Of a stretch of 43,811 nt of DNA, positions 25,771 to 33,382 are shown piece by piece. The first letter of the stretch is position 1. The number at the start of each line of letters is the position of its first letter. The DNA is taken from contig NZ_JAQMUE010000085.1 in assembly GCF_028330985.1 (NCBI RefSeq), positions 1-43,811 of the forward strand, read 5' to 3'. The notes beneath the pieces are model-generated. The model was not told the origin of the DNA and made no database searches. It saw only the letters and a program-made list of their open reading frames with translations. This DNA is from Roseofilum reptotaenium CS-1145. Its GTDB lineage: Bacteria; Cyanobacteriota; Cyanobacteriia; Cyanobacteriales; Desertifilaceae. A program made the position numbers and the translations under genes.

Positions 25771-25831
25771 GGGCCGAATTCTGGCAGAATCAGACATAGA
25801 GTAGTCGAAAACTGGAAACCATAGGCGATCG
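25771..25831. repeat. 61-bp direct repeat, right copy
   Basis: The right partner of 25007-25067, period 764 bp. Its last base is the G of the GTG start of the kinase gene at 25831, so it forms the immediate leader of that gene. Identity stops there: the next bases are TGT here and GGC in the left copy. Confidence 0.93.
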
Positions 25832-26538
25832 TGTCCATTTCCCCCGTCTTTACTTTAGAGCTAAAATTTCTCACCATCAGTCTATGGCTAGGATTGATCT
25901 TCTTGGCCTCGGTCTGGCTGAGTCGTTATCCTTGGGCAAATGCGGAAATCATTCGCAAGGTGGTTCATATTGGCTCAGGAAATGTGATTCTGTTGGCTTG
26001 GTTCTTCGATATTCCCGCTTGGGTGGGGATAGCCGCCTCGATTGTATTTAGTGCGATCGCCCTGTTATCCTACTCTTTCCCCATCCTACCGGGCATTAAT
26101 GGCATCGGTCGCCAAAGTTGGGGTACATTTTTCTACTCAGTGAGTATTGGTCTGCTCATTGCCCTCTTTTGGCCGTTGCATCAACCCTATTATGCTGCTC
26201 TGGGCATTTTGATTATGACTTGGGGCGATGCTCTAGCGGCCTTAGTGGGGCAAAATTTTGGCACACATCCCTATTTCCTGGGCACGATTCAAAAAACCTG
26301 GGAAGGAACGGCAACCATGTTTGCAGTTAGTTATCTAATCTGTGTCGTGATTTTGCTGCCGGTTTATGGCAATGTGAGCTTGATTTGGATCTCTTCAGCA
26401 ATCGTTGCTCTGTTTGCCACTATTTTAGAAGCTTTTTCCCGCTTTGGTATTGATAATTTAACCGTCCCCCTCGGTAGCGCGATCCTGGCCTTTGGATTAA
26501 TGGAAGGCTTAACCCTAGGAGAATTCTATCTCCGTTAA
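25831..26538 (+). CDS. Phytol/polyprenol kinase family membrane protein
   Basis: A 235-residue membrane protein of the diacylglycerol/polyprenol kinase family, with about seven membrane helices. Matching features are the IRKVVHIGSGNVILLAWF opening, the TWGDALAALVGQNFG metal- and CTP-binding region and IQKTWEGTATMF, close to the KTWEGS/KSLEGS element of CDP-alcohol-related kinases. Cyanobacterial members near VTE5 phosphorylate phytol released from chlorophyll for tocopherol and chlorophyll re-use; dolichol-type substrates are possible. The start is GTG directly after the repeat, with no Shine-Dalgarno sequence seen. Confidence 0.85.
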   Translation: MSISPVFTLELKFLTISLWLGLIFLASVWLSRYPWANAEIIRKVVHIGSGNVILLAWFFDIPAWVGIAASIVFSAIALLSYSFPILPGINGIGRQSWGTFFYSVSIGLLIALFWPLHQPYYAALGILIMTWGDALAALVGQNFGTHPYFLGTIQKTWEGTATMFAVSYLICVVILLPVYGNVSLIWISSAIVALFATILEAFSRFGIDNLTVPLGSAILAFGLMEGLTLGEFYLR

Positions 26539-26628
26539 CTCTCCCCATGACCTATGCCCCATTGCCCAAATGGTTTCCAAACCTGTAACACTCACACTAG
26601 AATCAATACCATGCCCTATGCTTAAATC

Positions 26629-27204
26629 ATGCCTTCACCCGTGAAGTCGCCTAAATCAAAGTCCCAATTGCCCTTGGATCAAGTCCCCGATCCAGAGCAG
26701 CTTGACAATATTAAAACCCAATTAGATCTGATTTTACTGGCACTGGAGGCCTTGGCGGGGATTGGCTCCGAAGCCATGCTACAAGCAGCAAGTAAACTTA
26801 ATTTACCAGGAGTTAGCGATCGCGTCAGCTTGTGGCGTTTACGTCAAGCAAGTCCCTTACGCAAAGGGAGTGGCGGCCGGAAAAAATTGGATGTCGAAGA
26901 GGCGCGATCGCTCGTGTTAATCTGTTGTGAATTAGCCCAAAATCACCAAGAACGAATTCGCCGTGCAGTCGGACTACTTGAACAACTGACGGCCGAAGAT
27001 CGCCCCCCACATACGATGTCCCTCCTGGGGGATTATCTCGACACTTTTACCAATACTTATCAAGAGCGAATGCTTGACGGTGAAGACATCTCCCCCGATG
27101 AGCTTACCCCCTTAGCCCTCAAACTCCTAATCGATCTGCTCTTTTACTCGAGTCCCGGAGGCCCTCGTCGTCTCTGGTTAGCCCTCCTAGACCGCTCCCT
27201 CTGA
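26629..27204 (+). CDS. DUF3038 domain protein
   Basis: A 191-residue cyanobacterial protein of the DUF3038 family. A helical stretch (about 25-65) with LDLILLALEALAGIGSEAML is followed by WRLRQASPLRKGSGGRKKLD and a C-terminal helical region ending LWLALLDRSL. No catalytic motif is visible and no function is known. The next gene, DUF4335, begins 42 bp after the stop; the two families are usually neighbours in cyanobacteria, which suggests they act together. Confidence 0.85.
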   Translation: MPSPVKSPKSKSQLPLDQVPDPEQLDNIKTQLDLILLALEALAGIGSEAMLQAASKLNLPGVSDRVSLWRLRQASPLRKGSGGRKKLDVEEARSLVLICCELAQNHQERIRRAVGLLEQLTAEDRPPHTMSLLGDYLDTFTNTYQERMLDGEDISPDELTPLALKLLIDLLFYSSPGGPRRLWLALLDRSL

Positions 27205-27212
27205 ATTCATTG

Positions 27213-27240
27213 TTAATGATTAATGATTAATGGTTAATTG
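27213..27240. repeat. TTAATGA heptamer, four units
   Basis: TTAATGA, TTAATGA, TTAATGG, TTAATTG fill the gap between the DUF3038 and DUF4335 genes, ending 5 bp before the next start codon and leaving no room for a normal Shine-Dalgarno sequence. Confidence 0.75.
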
Positions 27241-27245
27241 ATCCC

Positions 27246-28592
27246 ATGAGTTCCTCCGTCATCCGACGCTATACCCCACCCACCTGCACCCTAGAAATTA
27301 TCGGTCAATCTTCTCCTCTGTCGCGATGGATGAAACAACCGGTAATCAAAAACCTGCGCTTTCGCTTACATTTCGATGACCCACGGAAAGGAACAGAGGC
27401 TAAAATTACGGTTAAGGGCGATCGCACCCAACTCGAAAGCCTCTGTCATACGGTTACCACCACCGTTCAAACGCTCCTCACCCAATCTGCTCCAACCGAA
27501 CCCAAACGCCTCACCCAACATCAACTCAACCTCGGCCCCCTCGGAGAAGATGACAACGACCTCACTGTTACCCTCAGCGCTCTGCAACTGTTCGATCTGG
27601 CCACGGCGATCGAACAATATACCTTAGATCTCGTTACTCTCCCTGAAGGAGTTGAAACTCCCAAACCCATCTCTCCACCCAACCCAACCTTAAGATTTGT
27701 AGCCAGTTTCCTGCTGGGTCTTGGCATCACCGCTACCAGTGTCATCGTCTTGAAAGACTTGTATCCCTATCCAGAAGCAAGTTTTGAAACGGCGACTCAA
27801 CCCCAGAGTGAAAAGGAAACTCAAAGTCCAGAGATTGAGGATAATGCCTCGATTGCCCAACAACCCACTCTTCCCTCTGCCCCCCTAGAGGAAGTCCCCT
27901 CACCCTCACCCTCTCCCATGACTTCCGATGAAAAACTACCTCCTCCTCCCCCTGTGGGAGAAACTACCCCTGAATCTCCCGATTCTCCTCCTATTGCCAA
28001 TGTGACCCCATCCGAACCTCCAAGTATAGCCGCTTCAGCTCCCCCTCCTGCACCCAGTTTTCCGCCACCTGAGCCGGTCTTGAGTGCCCCTACTGAGGGC
28101 ATCACACTCCCCCCCCCTATCCCTTTAGACGAACCGGAATCAGCGGCTATTTTACCGGCTCCTGAGGCTGAACTCCCCGCCCTTGCACCTGCACCCTCCC
28201 TAGAGCGTCCCCCCACAGAACTTGATGATGTAATTCCTCCGACAGAAGCTCAAAGTGCTTCTCCTCCATTAGACCTGAGTGCAAGAGCGGAACGTAATCT
28301 ATTTGATAATATTCCCCAAGTTGCTGAAGCCCGGCAATATTTTGAACAGCGCTGGACTCCTCCAGAAAGTTTAAATAAAACAATTGAATATAATATTACG
28401 CTGAATGTCGATGGCACAGTTCAAGGCATTTCTCCCCTCGGAGAAACCGCAGCAACTTATTTAGATCGCACGGGAATTCCGTTACTGGGTGAACCTTTAG
28501 TTTCCCCCCTAGAAAGTACTCTTCAACCTCGCTTGCGTGTTGTTTTTAATCCTGATGGTACAGTACAAACTTTCCTGCAATCTTCTGAATAG
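27246..28592 (+). CDS. DUF4335 domain protein
   Basis: A 448-residue cyanobacterial DUF4335 protein. The N-terminal domain (about 1-145) begins IRRYTPPTCTLEIIGQSSPL. One membrane segment follows (about 150-172), then a long, low-complexity, Pro/Glu/Ala-rich stretch (about 180-340) and a conserved C-terminal domain (about 345-448) with DGTVQGISPLGE. One membrane span plus an extended proline-rich spacer resembles cell-envelope-spanning TonB- or TolA-like architecture, but no family link is claimed. It is paired with DUF3038. Confidence 0.85.
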   Translation: MSSSVIRRYTPPTCTLEIIGQSSPLSRWMKQPVIKNLRFRLHFDDPRKGTEAKITVKGDRTQLESLCHTVTTTVQTLLTQSAPTEPKRLTQHQLNLGPLGEDDNDLTVTLSALQLFDLATAIEQYTLDLVTLPEGVETPKPISPPNPTLRFVASFLLGLGITATSVIVLKDLYPYPEASFETATQPQSEKETQSPEIEDNASIAQQPTLPSAPLEEVPSPSPSPMTSDEKLPPPPPVGETTPESPDSPPIANVTPSEPPSIAASAPPPAPSFPPPEPVLSAPTEGITLPPPIPLDEPESAAILPAPEAELPALAPAPSLERPPTELDDVIPPTEAQSASPPLDLSARAERNLFDNIPQVAEARQYFEQRWTPPESLNKTIEYNITLNVDGTVQGISPLGETAATYLDRTGIPLLGEPLVSPLESTLQPRLRVVFNPDGTVQTFLQSSE

Positions 28593-28618
28593 GGAATAGG
28601 CAATAGGCAATAGGCAAT
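28591..28618. repeat. AGGGAAT/AGGCAAT heptamer, four units
   Basis: One AGGGAAT and three AGGCAAT units begin inside the DUF4335 stop codon. A degraded TAGGGCGAAGCACTA hairpin copy (28646-28660) lies just before the convergent ABC gene. Confidence 0.75.
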
Positions 28619-28658
28619 ATCCTAACTATCCTTTGCACTATTTCCCTAGGGCGAAGCA

Positions 28659-30278
28659 CTACATCGCCAGTAAGGGAGCAGCAGCAAGCAGGGTTTGGGT
28701 GTAAGGATGCTGGGGATGGGTAAAGATTTCGTGGGTGGTGTTGAGTTCGACAATTTTACCTTGATTCATGACCGCGATGCGATCGCATAAAAATCGCGCT
28801 ACCCAAAGGTCATGGGTGATGAACAGATAGGTGAGTTCAAACTCCCGTTTCAGGTCTAACATCAGTTGTAGCACCTGTGCTTGCACGCTGGCATCGAGCA
28901 TACTGACGGGTTCATCGCAGATCACCAGTTTCGGCCGCGTAATCAGAGCACGGGCGATCGCCACCCGTTGCTGTTGTCCCCCAGAAAGTTCTCCTGGATA
29001 GCGAGAATAGTAGGTTTTTGTGGGGGTTAAACCGACTCTTTCTAGCATCTCTGTGACCCTTGGTTTCGCCGTCTTGGGGGTTTCTAGACCATGAATGAGG
29101 AGGGGATCAGTAATGCTCTCACCGACTGTCATGAGGGGATTTAAGCAGGCGTGAGGGTCTTGGAAAACCATTTGCATCTGTTGACGCAGTTGGCGCAGGG
29201 ATTTACGGTTGATAGAGGTAATTCTATTGCCCAAGAATTCGACCCTGCCAGAGGTGGGTTTAATCAGTTGTAAAATGGTGCGCGAAAGGGTACTTTTTCC
29301 ACAACCCGATTCTCCGACAAGTCCTAAAATTTCCCCAGGATAGAGTTTAAAGTTGACCCCATCCACGGCTTTAATTACGGTTGCGTTTCGGGTAAACAGT
29401 TGTTGGATTAAATTGCTCTCTAAGCTGTAATGTTTGTTCAGATCGTCCACTTGAAGTAAGGGTTGCTTTTCGGGGACAGTCGTCACTGCTTTGGTCTCGA
29501 TCGCGTGAATATGGAGTGCCGCTTCCAGCAAAGATTGGGTATACTCCTGTTGGGGATGAAAGAGTACCTGTTTGCTCAGATCGCGCTCAATTAACTTCCC
29601 TTGATACATCACTGCAATTTCCGAGCAGTATTCCCCCACTAAGGCTAAATCGTGGGAAATTAGCAATAACCCCATTTCCCGCTCGGCACATAACCGGGTT
29701 AATTCCTGTAGAATTTGGGCAGAGACGGTTACATCTAAGCTGGTCGTGGGTTCATCGGCAATAATCAGCTTCGGATTTAATAATAGCGCTAAGGCGATCG
29801 CCACCCGCTGACGCATTCCTCCGCTAAACTCGTGGGGATATTGAGACCATCGGGACGCAGGAATACTAACGGTTTCCAAAACAGCGATCGCCCGATCCTT
29901 GGCTTCCCGATAGGATAAAGACTGGTGAGACTGGAGCGTTTCCACACAATGATCGCCAATCGTCATCAAAGGATCGAGACGAGTCATGGGATCTTGGAAA
30001 ATGAGCGCGACTTCTTCTCCTCGAAACCGTTGGAGTTCCTCTTCGCTTAACCCTAAAACCGATTTTCCCTCAACTTGAATGTCTCCTTGCACCTGGGACT
30101 GGGACGGCAACAGGCGCATAATGGCTCGTCCCAGGGTCGATTTCCCACACCCCGACTCCCCCACCAAACCCAGGCGATCGCCCGCTTTCAGGGTCAAGGA
30201 GACCTCGCTAACGGCCCATTCTGAATGGGGATTATAGGCGATCGATAACTGGTCAAGCTGTAACAGAGGTGGAGTCAT
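28659..30278 (-). CDS. Double-NBD peptide/nickel-type ABC ATPase
   Basis: A 539-residue fusion of two ABC ATPase domains, equivalent to DppD plus DppF (or GsiA/YejF-type). Each half has a complete set: Walker A GESGCGKSTLGR and GESGCGKSTLSR, signatures FSGGMRQRVAIALAL and LSGGQQQRVAIARAL, Walker B ending IADEPTTSLDV and ICDEPVSMLDA, and a switch His in LISHDL and FITHDL. Both sites look active. The domain order and the ALLLNPKLIIADE phrase are typical of importers for oligopeptides, nickel or glutathione. No permease or binding-protein gene is adjacent, so the rest of the transporter is encoded elsewhere. Confidence 0.93.
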   Translation of the reverse strand: MTPPLLQLDQLSIAYNPHSEWAVSEVSLTLKAGDRLGLVGESGCGKSTLGRAIMRLLPSQSQVQGDIQVEGKSVLGLSEEELQRFRGEEVALIFQDPMTRLDPLMTIGDHCVETLQSHQSLSYREAKDRAIAVLETVSIPASRWSQYPHEFSGGMRQRVAIALALLLNPKLIIADEPTTSLDVTVSAQILQELTRLCAEREMGLLLISHDLALVGEYCSEIAVMYQGKLIERDLSKQVLFHPQQEYTQSLLEAALHIHAIETKAVTTVPEKQPLLQVDDLNKHYSLESNLIQQLFTRNATVIKAVDGVNFKLYPGEILGLVGESGCGKSTLSRTILQLIKPTSGRVEFLGNRITSINRKSLRQLRQQMQMVFQDPHACLNPLMTVGESITDPLLIHGLETPKTAKPRVTEMLERVGLTPTKTYYSRYPGELSGGQQQRVAIARALITRPKLVICDEPVSMLDASVQAQVLQLMLDLKREFELTYLFITHDLWVARFLCDRIAVMNQGKIVELNTTHEIFTHPQHPYTQTLLAAAPLLAM

Positions 30279-30412
30279 GGTTTATCGCGCTTCGTGTTGG
30301 TCATCGGTCATTAGGATCTAGTTTAGTTTTACAGTACTTCGCGCGGCAGAAGGGGAATGGGGAATGGGGAAACTATTTTTAGTCCTAGGATTAAATTATT
30401 CCATCTCCCTCA

Positions 30413-31570
30413 TTAAAAATCATTGCCGCTCAACAAAGTTTGGTAATATTTCCAGTGCATTTGAGCAGAATTATCCCACGTATAGCGAGAGAGAATCGAT
30501 CGACTATTTTGGATTAATGATTTTCTGGTTTCTGGATCGATGCTTCGTTTCATGGCAATTGCAATCTCATTGACCTGTTCAGCATCCACTAAAAGAGCTT
30601 GTTCTCGCGTGAGAAACTCAATAAAAGGAGGCTGATCGCTAGTAACCACGGGAAGTCCTGATGCGATCGCTTCCATCACCACCAAACCCCAGCCTTCTTT
30701 AACTGAGGGAAAGATAAAAGCATCGGCACATCGATAGAGAACTGGCAGATCGCGATCGCCGATCGCGCCTGGTAAAAGTAGCGCTTTCCCTTCCTCTATT
30801 CCAAGTCGTTTGACTTCTGCAAAAAAGCGATCCTGATAATCCGAATAATCAAACAGGGTCAGTCCTCCAGCAATAATCAATTGCGCTTGCGGAAACTCAG
30901 GTAAAACTTGGGCGAATGCCTGTAAGATCCGAATTGAATTTTTGCGCGGTTCTACCCCACCAATATTGAGAAAAATAGGGTGTCCAACGATCCCTAAATG
31001 CTTTTTCAAACTGTTTTCTGAACCCTCTTTGAGCGCAGAAAAGCGCTGGGCATTGACTCCATTAAAGACCACGGGTGCATCAATTTTATATAATCGTTGT
31101 AATTCTTGCTGCCAGTAACGACTGACGCAGATACAGCGATCGCTCAGTAAAATTGATTTTTCTTGACAAGTTTGTAAATAAGGGCTGGTGTAATTGTCAA
31201 TATGATGGACAGTGCGCAGAATGTAAGGAATGGAATAGCCTTGCGATCGCAGCCTCACCAAAGCATTGGCACTGATACAGTCCTGAGCATGGTAGATATC
31301 ATAATCGTCTTCATGTTGACTGAAATAGTTGACATACTCTTGAATGCGCTGTTCTACCACACCATCAATAGTCTGGGGAGGGGGCTTGGTGGGGACTAAA
31401 CGATAATTGCAAGTGAGAGGACGGCAAAAATTCCCCCCATCTTTATTCAGAGCAAAGATGCAAACCGAGAGTCCCCTGCGATCGAGAGCTTCGGCTAATT
31501 CCATGGTATGAATTACGCCACCGCGAGGTTTGGTTGAGTACGTTAAAAGGGCAACTCGCATAATAGACAA
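30413..31570 (-). CDS. GT4 glycosyltransferase, MSMEG_0565 family
   Basis: A 385-residue GT-B fold glycosyltransferase. The opening MRVALLTYSTKPRGGVIHTM is characteristic of the MSMEG_0565 family, and the GT4 signatures are FLNIGGVEPRKNSIRILQAF and SVKEGWGLVVMEAIASGLPV (the EX7E region). The sugar and acceptor are unknown. This family is a regular member of the MSMEG_0565-0572 (Nit1C) neighbourhood around a nitrilase and a radical SAM protein. Here it is 209 bp from the MSMEG_0569-type oxidoreductase on the same strand. The downstream 30279-30412 gap holds two GGGGAAT heptamers but no gene. Confidence 0.87.
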   Translation of the reverse strand: MSIMRVALLTYSTKPRGGVIHTMELAEALDRRGLSVCIFALNKDGGNFCRPLTCNYRLVPTKPPPQTIDGVVEQRIQEYVNYFSQHEDDYDIYHAQDCISANALVRLRSQGYSIPYILRTVHHIDNYTSPYLQTCQEKSILLSDRCICVSRYWQQELQRLYKIDAPVVFNGVNAQRFSALKEGSENSLKKHLGIVGHPIFLNIGGVEPRKNSIRILQAFAQVLPEFPQAQLIIAGGLTLFDYSDYQDRFFAEVKRLGIEEGKALLLPGAIGDRDLPVLYRCADAFIFPSVKEGWGLVVMEAIASGLPVVTSDQPPFIEFLTREQALLVDAEQVNEIAIAMKRSIDPETRKSLIQNSRSILSRYTWDNSAQMHWKYYQTLLSGNDF

Positions 31571-31633
31571 TAGCTTGCATTGCTTAGGGTTTAAAATTTT
31601 AAGCCTGTTCCCTGTTCTCTAACCTCCATCGAT

Positions 31634-31722
31634 CGCGTTTTTAGTCAAAAACGCGAAACCTAGTTCTAAAAAGCTAGGCGGAGAAGCCCGCACTCTACCC
31701 GCAGGGTGAGTGTCGGGAGTTG
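31634..31722 (+). mobile_element. Orphan IS200/IS605-like right end (omegaRNA-like)
   Basis: A run of hairpins: CGCGTTTTT/AAAAACGCG (31634-31655), CCTAG/CTAGG (31659-31678), and a long stem CCCGCACTC...GAGTGTCGGG (31687-31717), followed by AGTTGTCA. The last hairpin with GGAGAAGCCCGC before it closely resembles the 3' ends of cyanobacterial tnpB-type IS200/IS605 elements, which also encode the guide-RNA scaffold. No tnpA or tnpB gene adjoins it, and the DNA to the left is the intact glycosyltransferase gene. It may be a solo end left by deletion, or a MITE derivative. Confidence 0.45.
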
Positions 31723-31779
31723 TCACCAAACCCTAATTCACGATCAATGTAACACTCTTGGTCATTGCGTAAAATAGTT

Positions 31780-33078
31780 TTACGAGCCAAGTGCAGCTTG
31801 CTCAATGAGACCCGTGTAGCTTGGATTAAAAGTCTGTTGGGTACTAGCAATATGGTTAGCCAGATAAGTCGCATCCCGTGCGATTCCAGAAAAGCGACCC
31901 GAACCCCAAGTATACAGCCAAGGTAAACCGAGGAAATATAATCCTGATACTGAGGTTATTCCGCGATCGTGACCGGGATAGCCTTTACCATCAAAGATGG
32001 GCATTTCGATCCATTCATAGTTGGATGTATAGCCCGTACACCAAATCACTGTATTAATGTTGGCATCGCGATAATTTAACTGCAATACTTCGGTTTTGGG
32101 TTCCCATACCGGTTGATAGGGCGTTTCGATGGGAGCCGAAATATTATGCTTCTCAATAAAATCGTCAATGGTGCGTTTAATGCTTTCAGCCACAGCATCG
32201 GCAGCATCTAAATTTTCCTTGAGATTATCTCGGAATTGTAGGCGATCGCCCTCAATATCGACCAGATGTCCGTAAAGTTTCATTCCTTCTGTGGCAAAAT
32301 GTCGCAGATCGATTTCTCGTCCGCCCCCTCGCCCGGTAACATAATGATTGGTTTTGGTACGGACTTTATGCTTATCCGGATGCTGGTCGATAGAAAGGTT
32401 GTAATATCCCATTTTATCGAGCCAATCTACCACATCTTTCCCGCGATATTTCCGAGGGGAACGAGGTGCGCCACCTACACACAAATGCACGGGTTTGCCC
32501 GCAAGATGGAGATCTTCGGCAATTTGACAGCCAGATTGTCCCGTACCAACAATTAAAATTGCTCCATCGGGAAGAGATTCAGGATTTTTATATTCTGAGG
32601 AATGGATTTGTTTGATCTGGACAGAAAGACGCTCTGATAAGGCGGGAATTTTAGGACGATGGTAACCTCCTGTGGCAATGACCACGGCATCGCAAGTAAA
32701 TTCGCCAATGCTGGTTTCTAAGGTATATCGTTTGCTATCAGGACGATGCAACCGTTGCACTTCTACGCCTTCTTTAATCAGAGGATTGAACGATTGGGCA
32801 TAATCCTGGATGTATTGCACAATTTGATCTCGTTGCATAAATCCATGCGGATCGTTTCCTGGGTAAGTATATCCGGGTAATGTGCATTGCCAGTTAGGAG
32901 TAACTAAACAAAAGCTATCCCAGCGCAGCGATCGCCAAGAATAGCCGATCTGATTTTTTTCAAAAATAATACAATCAATTCCTCTCTCTTCCAGACAATA
33001 ACTCATGGAGAGTCCAGCTTGTCCTCCGCCAACAATTGCTACTGAATAATGGGTCTTCATCACTAAATTCTCCATCAA
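31780..33078 (-). CDS. Flavin-dependent oxidoreductase, MSMEG_0569 family
   Basis: A 432-residue FAD/NADPH monooxygenase-like enzyme. The FAD Rossmann loop is VAIVGGGQAGLSMSYCLEE near the N-terminus, a second dinucleotide loop is LIVGTGQSGCQIAEDL (about 180), and VIWCTGYTSNY matches the C-terminal ATG-type motif of flavin monooxygenases. NWQCTLPGYTYPGNDPHGFM is typical of MSMEG_0569-type proteins of the Nit1C cluster. The ATG at 33060 (MKTHYSV) is an alternative start, six residues shorter. The substrate is unknown. It is divergent from the LuxR-type regulator. Confidence 0.88.
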   Translation of the reverse strand: MMENLVMKTHYSVAIVGGGQAGLSMSYCLEERGIDCIIFEKNQIGYSWRSLRWDSFCLVTPNWQCTLPGYTYPGNDPHGFMQRDQIVQYIQDYAQSFNPLIKEGVEVQRLHRPDSKRYTLETSIGEFTCDAVVIATGGYHRPKIPALSERLSVQIKQIHSSEYKNPESLPDGAILIVGTGQSGCQIAEDLHLAGKPVHLCVGGAPRSPRKYRGKDVVDWLDKMGYYNLSIDQHPDKHKVRTKTNHYVTGRGGGREIDLRHFATEGMKLYGHLVDIEGDRLQFRDNLKENLDAADAVAESIKRTIDDFIEKHNISAPIETPYQPVWEPKTEVLQLNYRDANINTVIWCTGYTSNYEWIEMPIFDGKGYPGHDRGITSVSGLYFLGLPWLYTWGSGRFSGIARDATYLANHIASTQQTFNPSYTGLIEQAALGS

Positions 33079-33382
33079 TAAATGCTTCAGGATTGCGATC
33101 GCGGTTCAGGTCAGCGATCGCTTAATACCTAACATTGCCCTGTTTGCCAGAGTAGATTCTGCTTGAGTGGTTTCTTGTATGCCTGGCTACAGAATTCCCA
33201 GGTTTGATGCTAAGAATAGGGGCACTTGCCAAGAGTTGATTTCTACAACGAAGCCATAACATTACCCCTATCTATTTCCATAGGTAAAAAGCGATCGGGC
33301 TGGCCTCAACAATGTTTCCAGCTTTACAGAATTCGGCGTAATTTTGGGAATCAATGGAATAGCGCAACTCCTTAGCCTTACT
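33079..33382. other. Divergent intergenic region, no gene
   Basis: This 304-bp space (to the ATG at 33383) separates the oxidoreductase and the LuxR-type gene. Two GCGATCGC octamers lie at 33096 and 33114. I see no clear promoter or operator. An in-frame TTG at 33344 could extend the regulator by 13 residues. Confidence 0.5.

Noticed and set aside
27821-28216. Gly/Ser-rich minus-strand frame of 131 codons
   Set aside because: It is the complement of the proline-rich spacer of the DUF4335 gene; its composition is a mirror of that low-complexity region.
33344-33382. TTG start for the LuxR-type regulator
   Set aside because: The 13 extra residues (MGINGIAQLLSLT) look non-native and the ATG at 33383 gives a normal N-terminus; kept only as an alternative.
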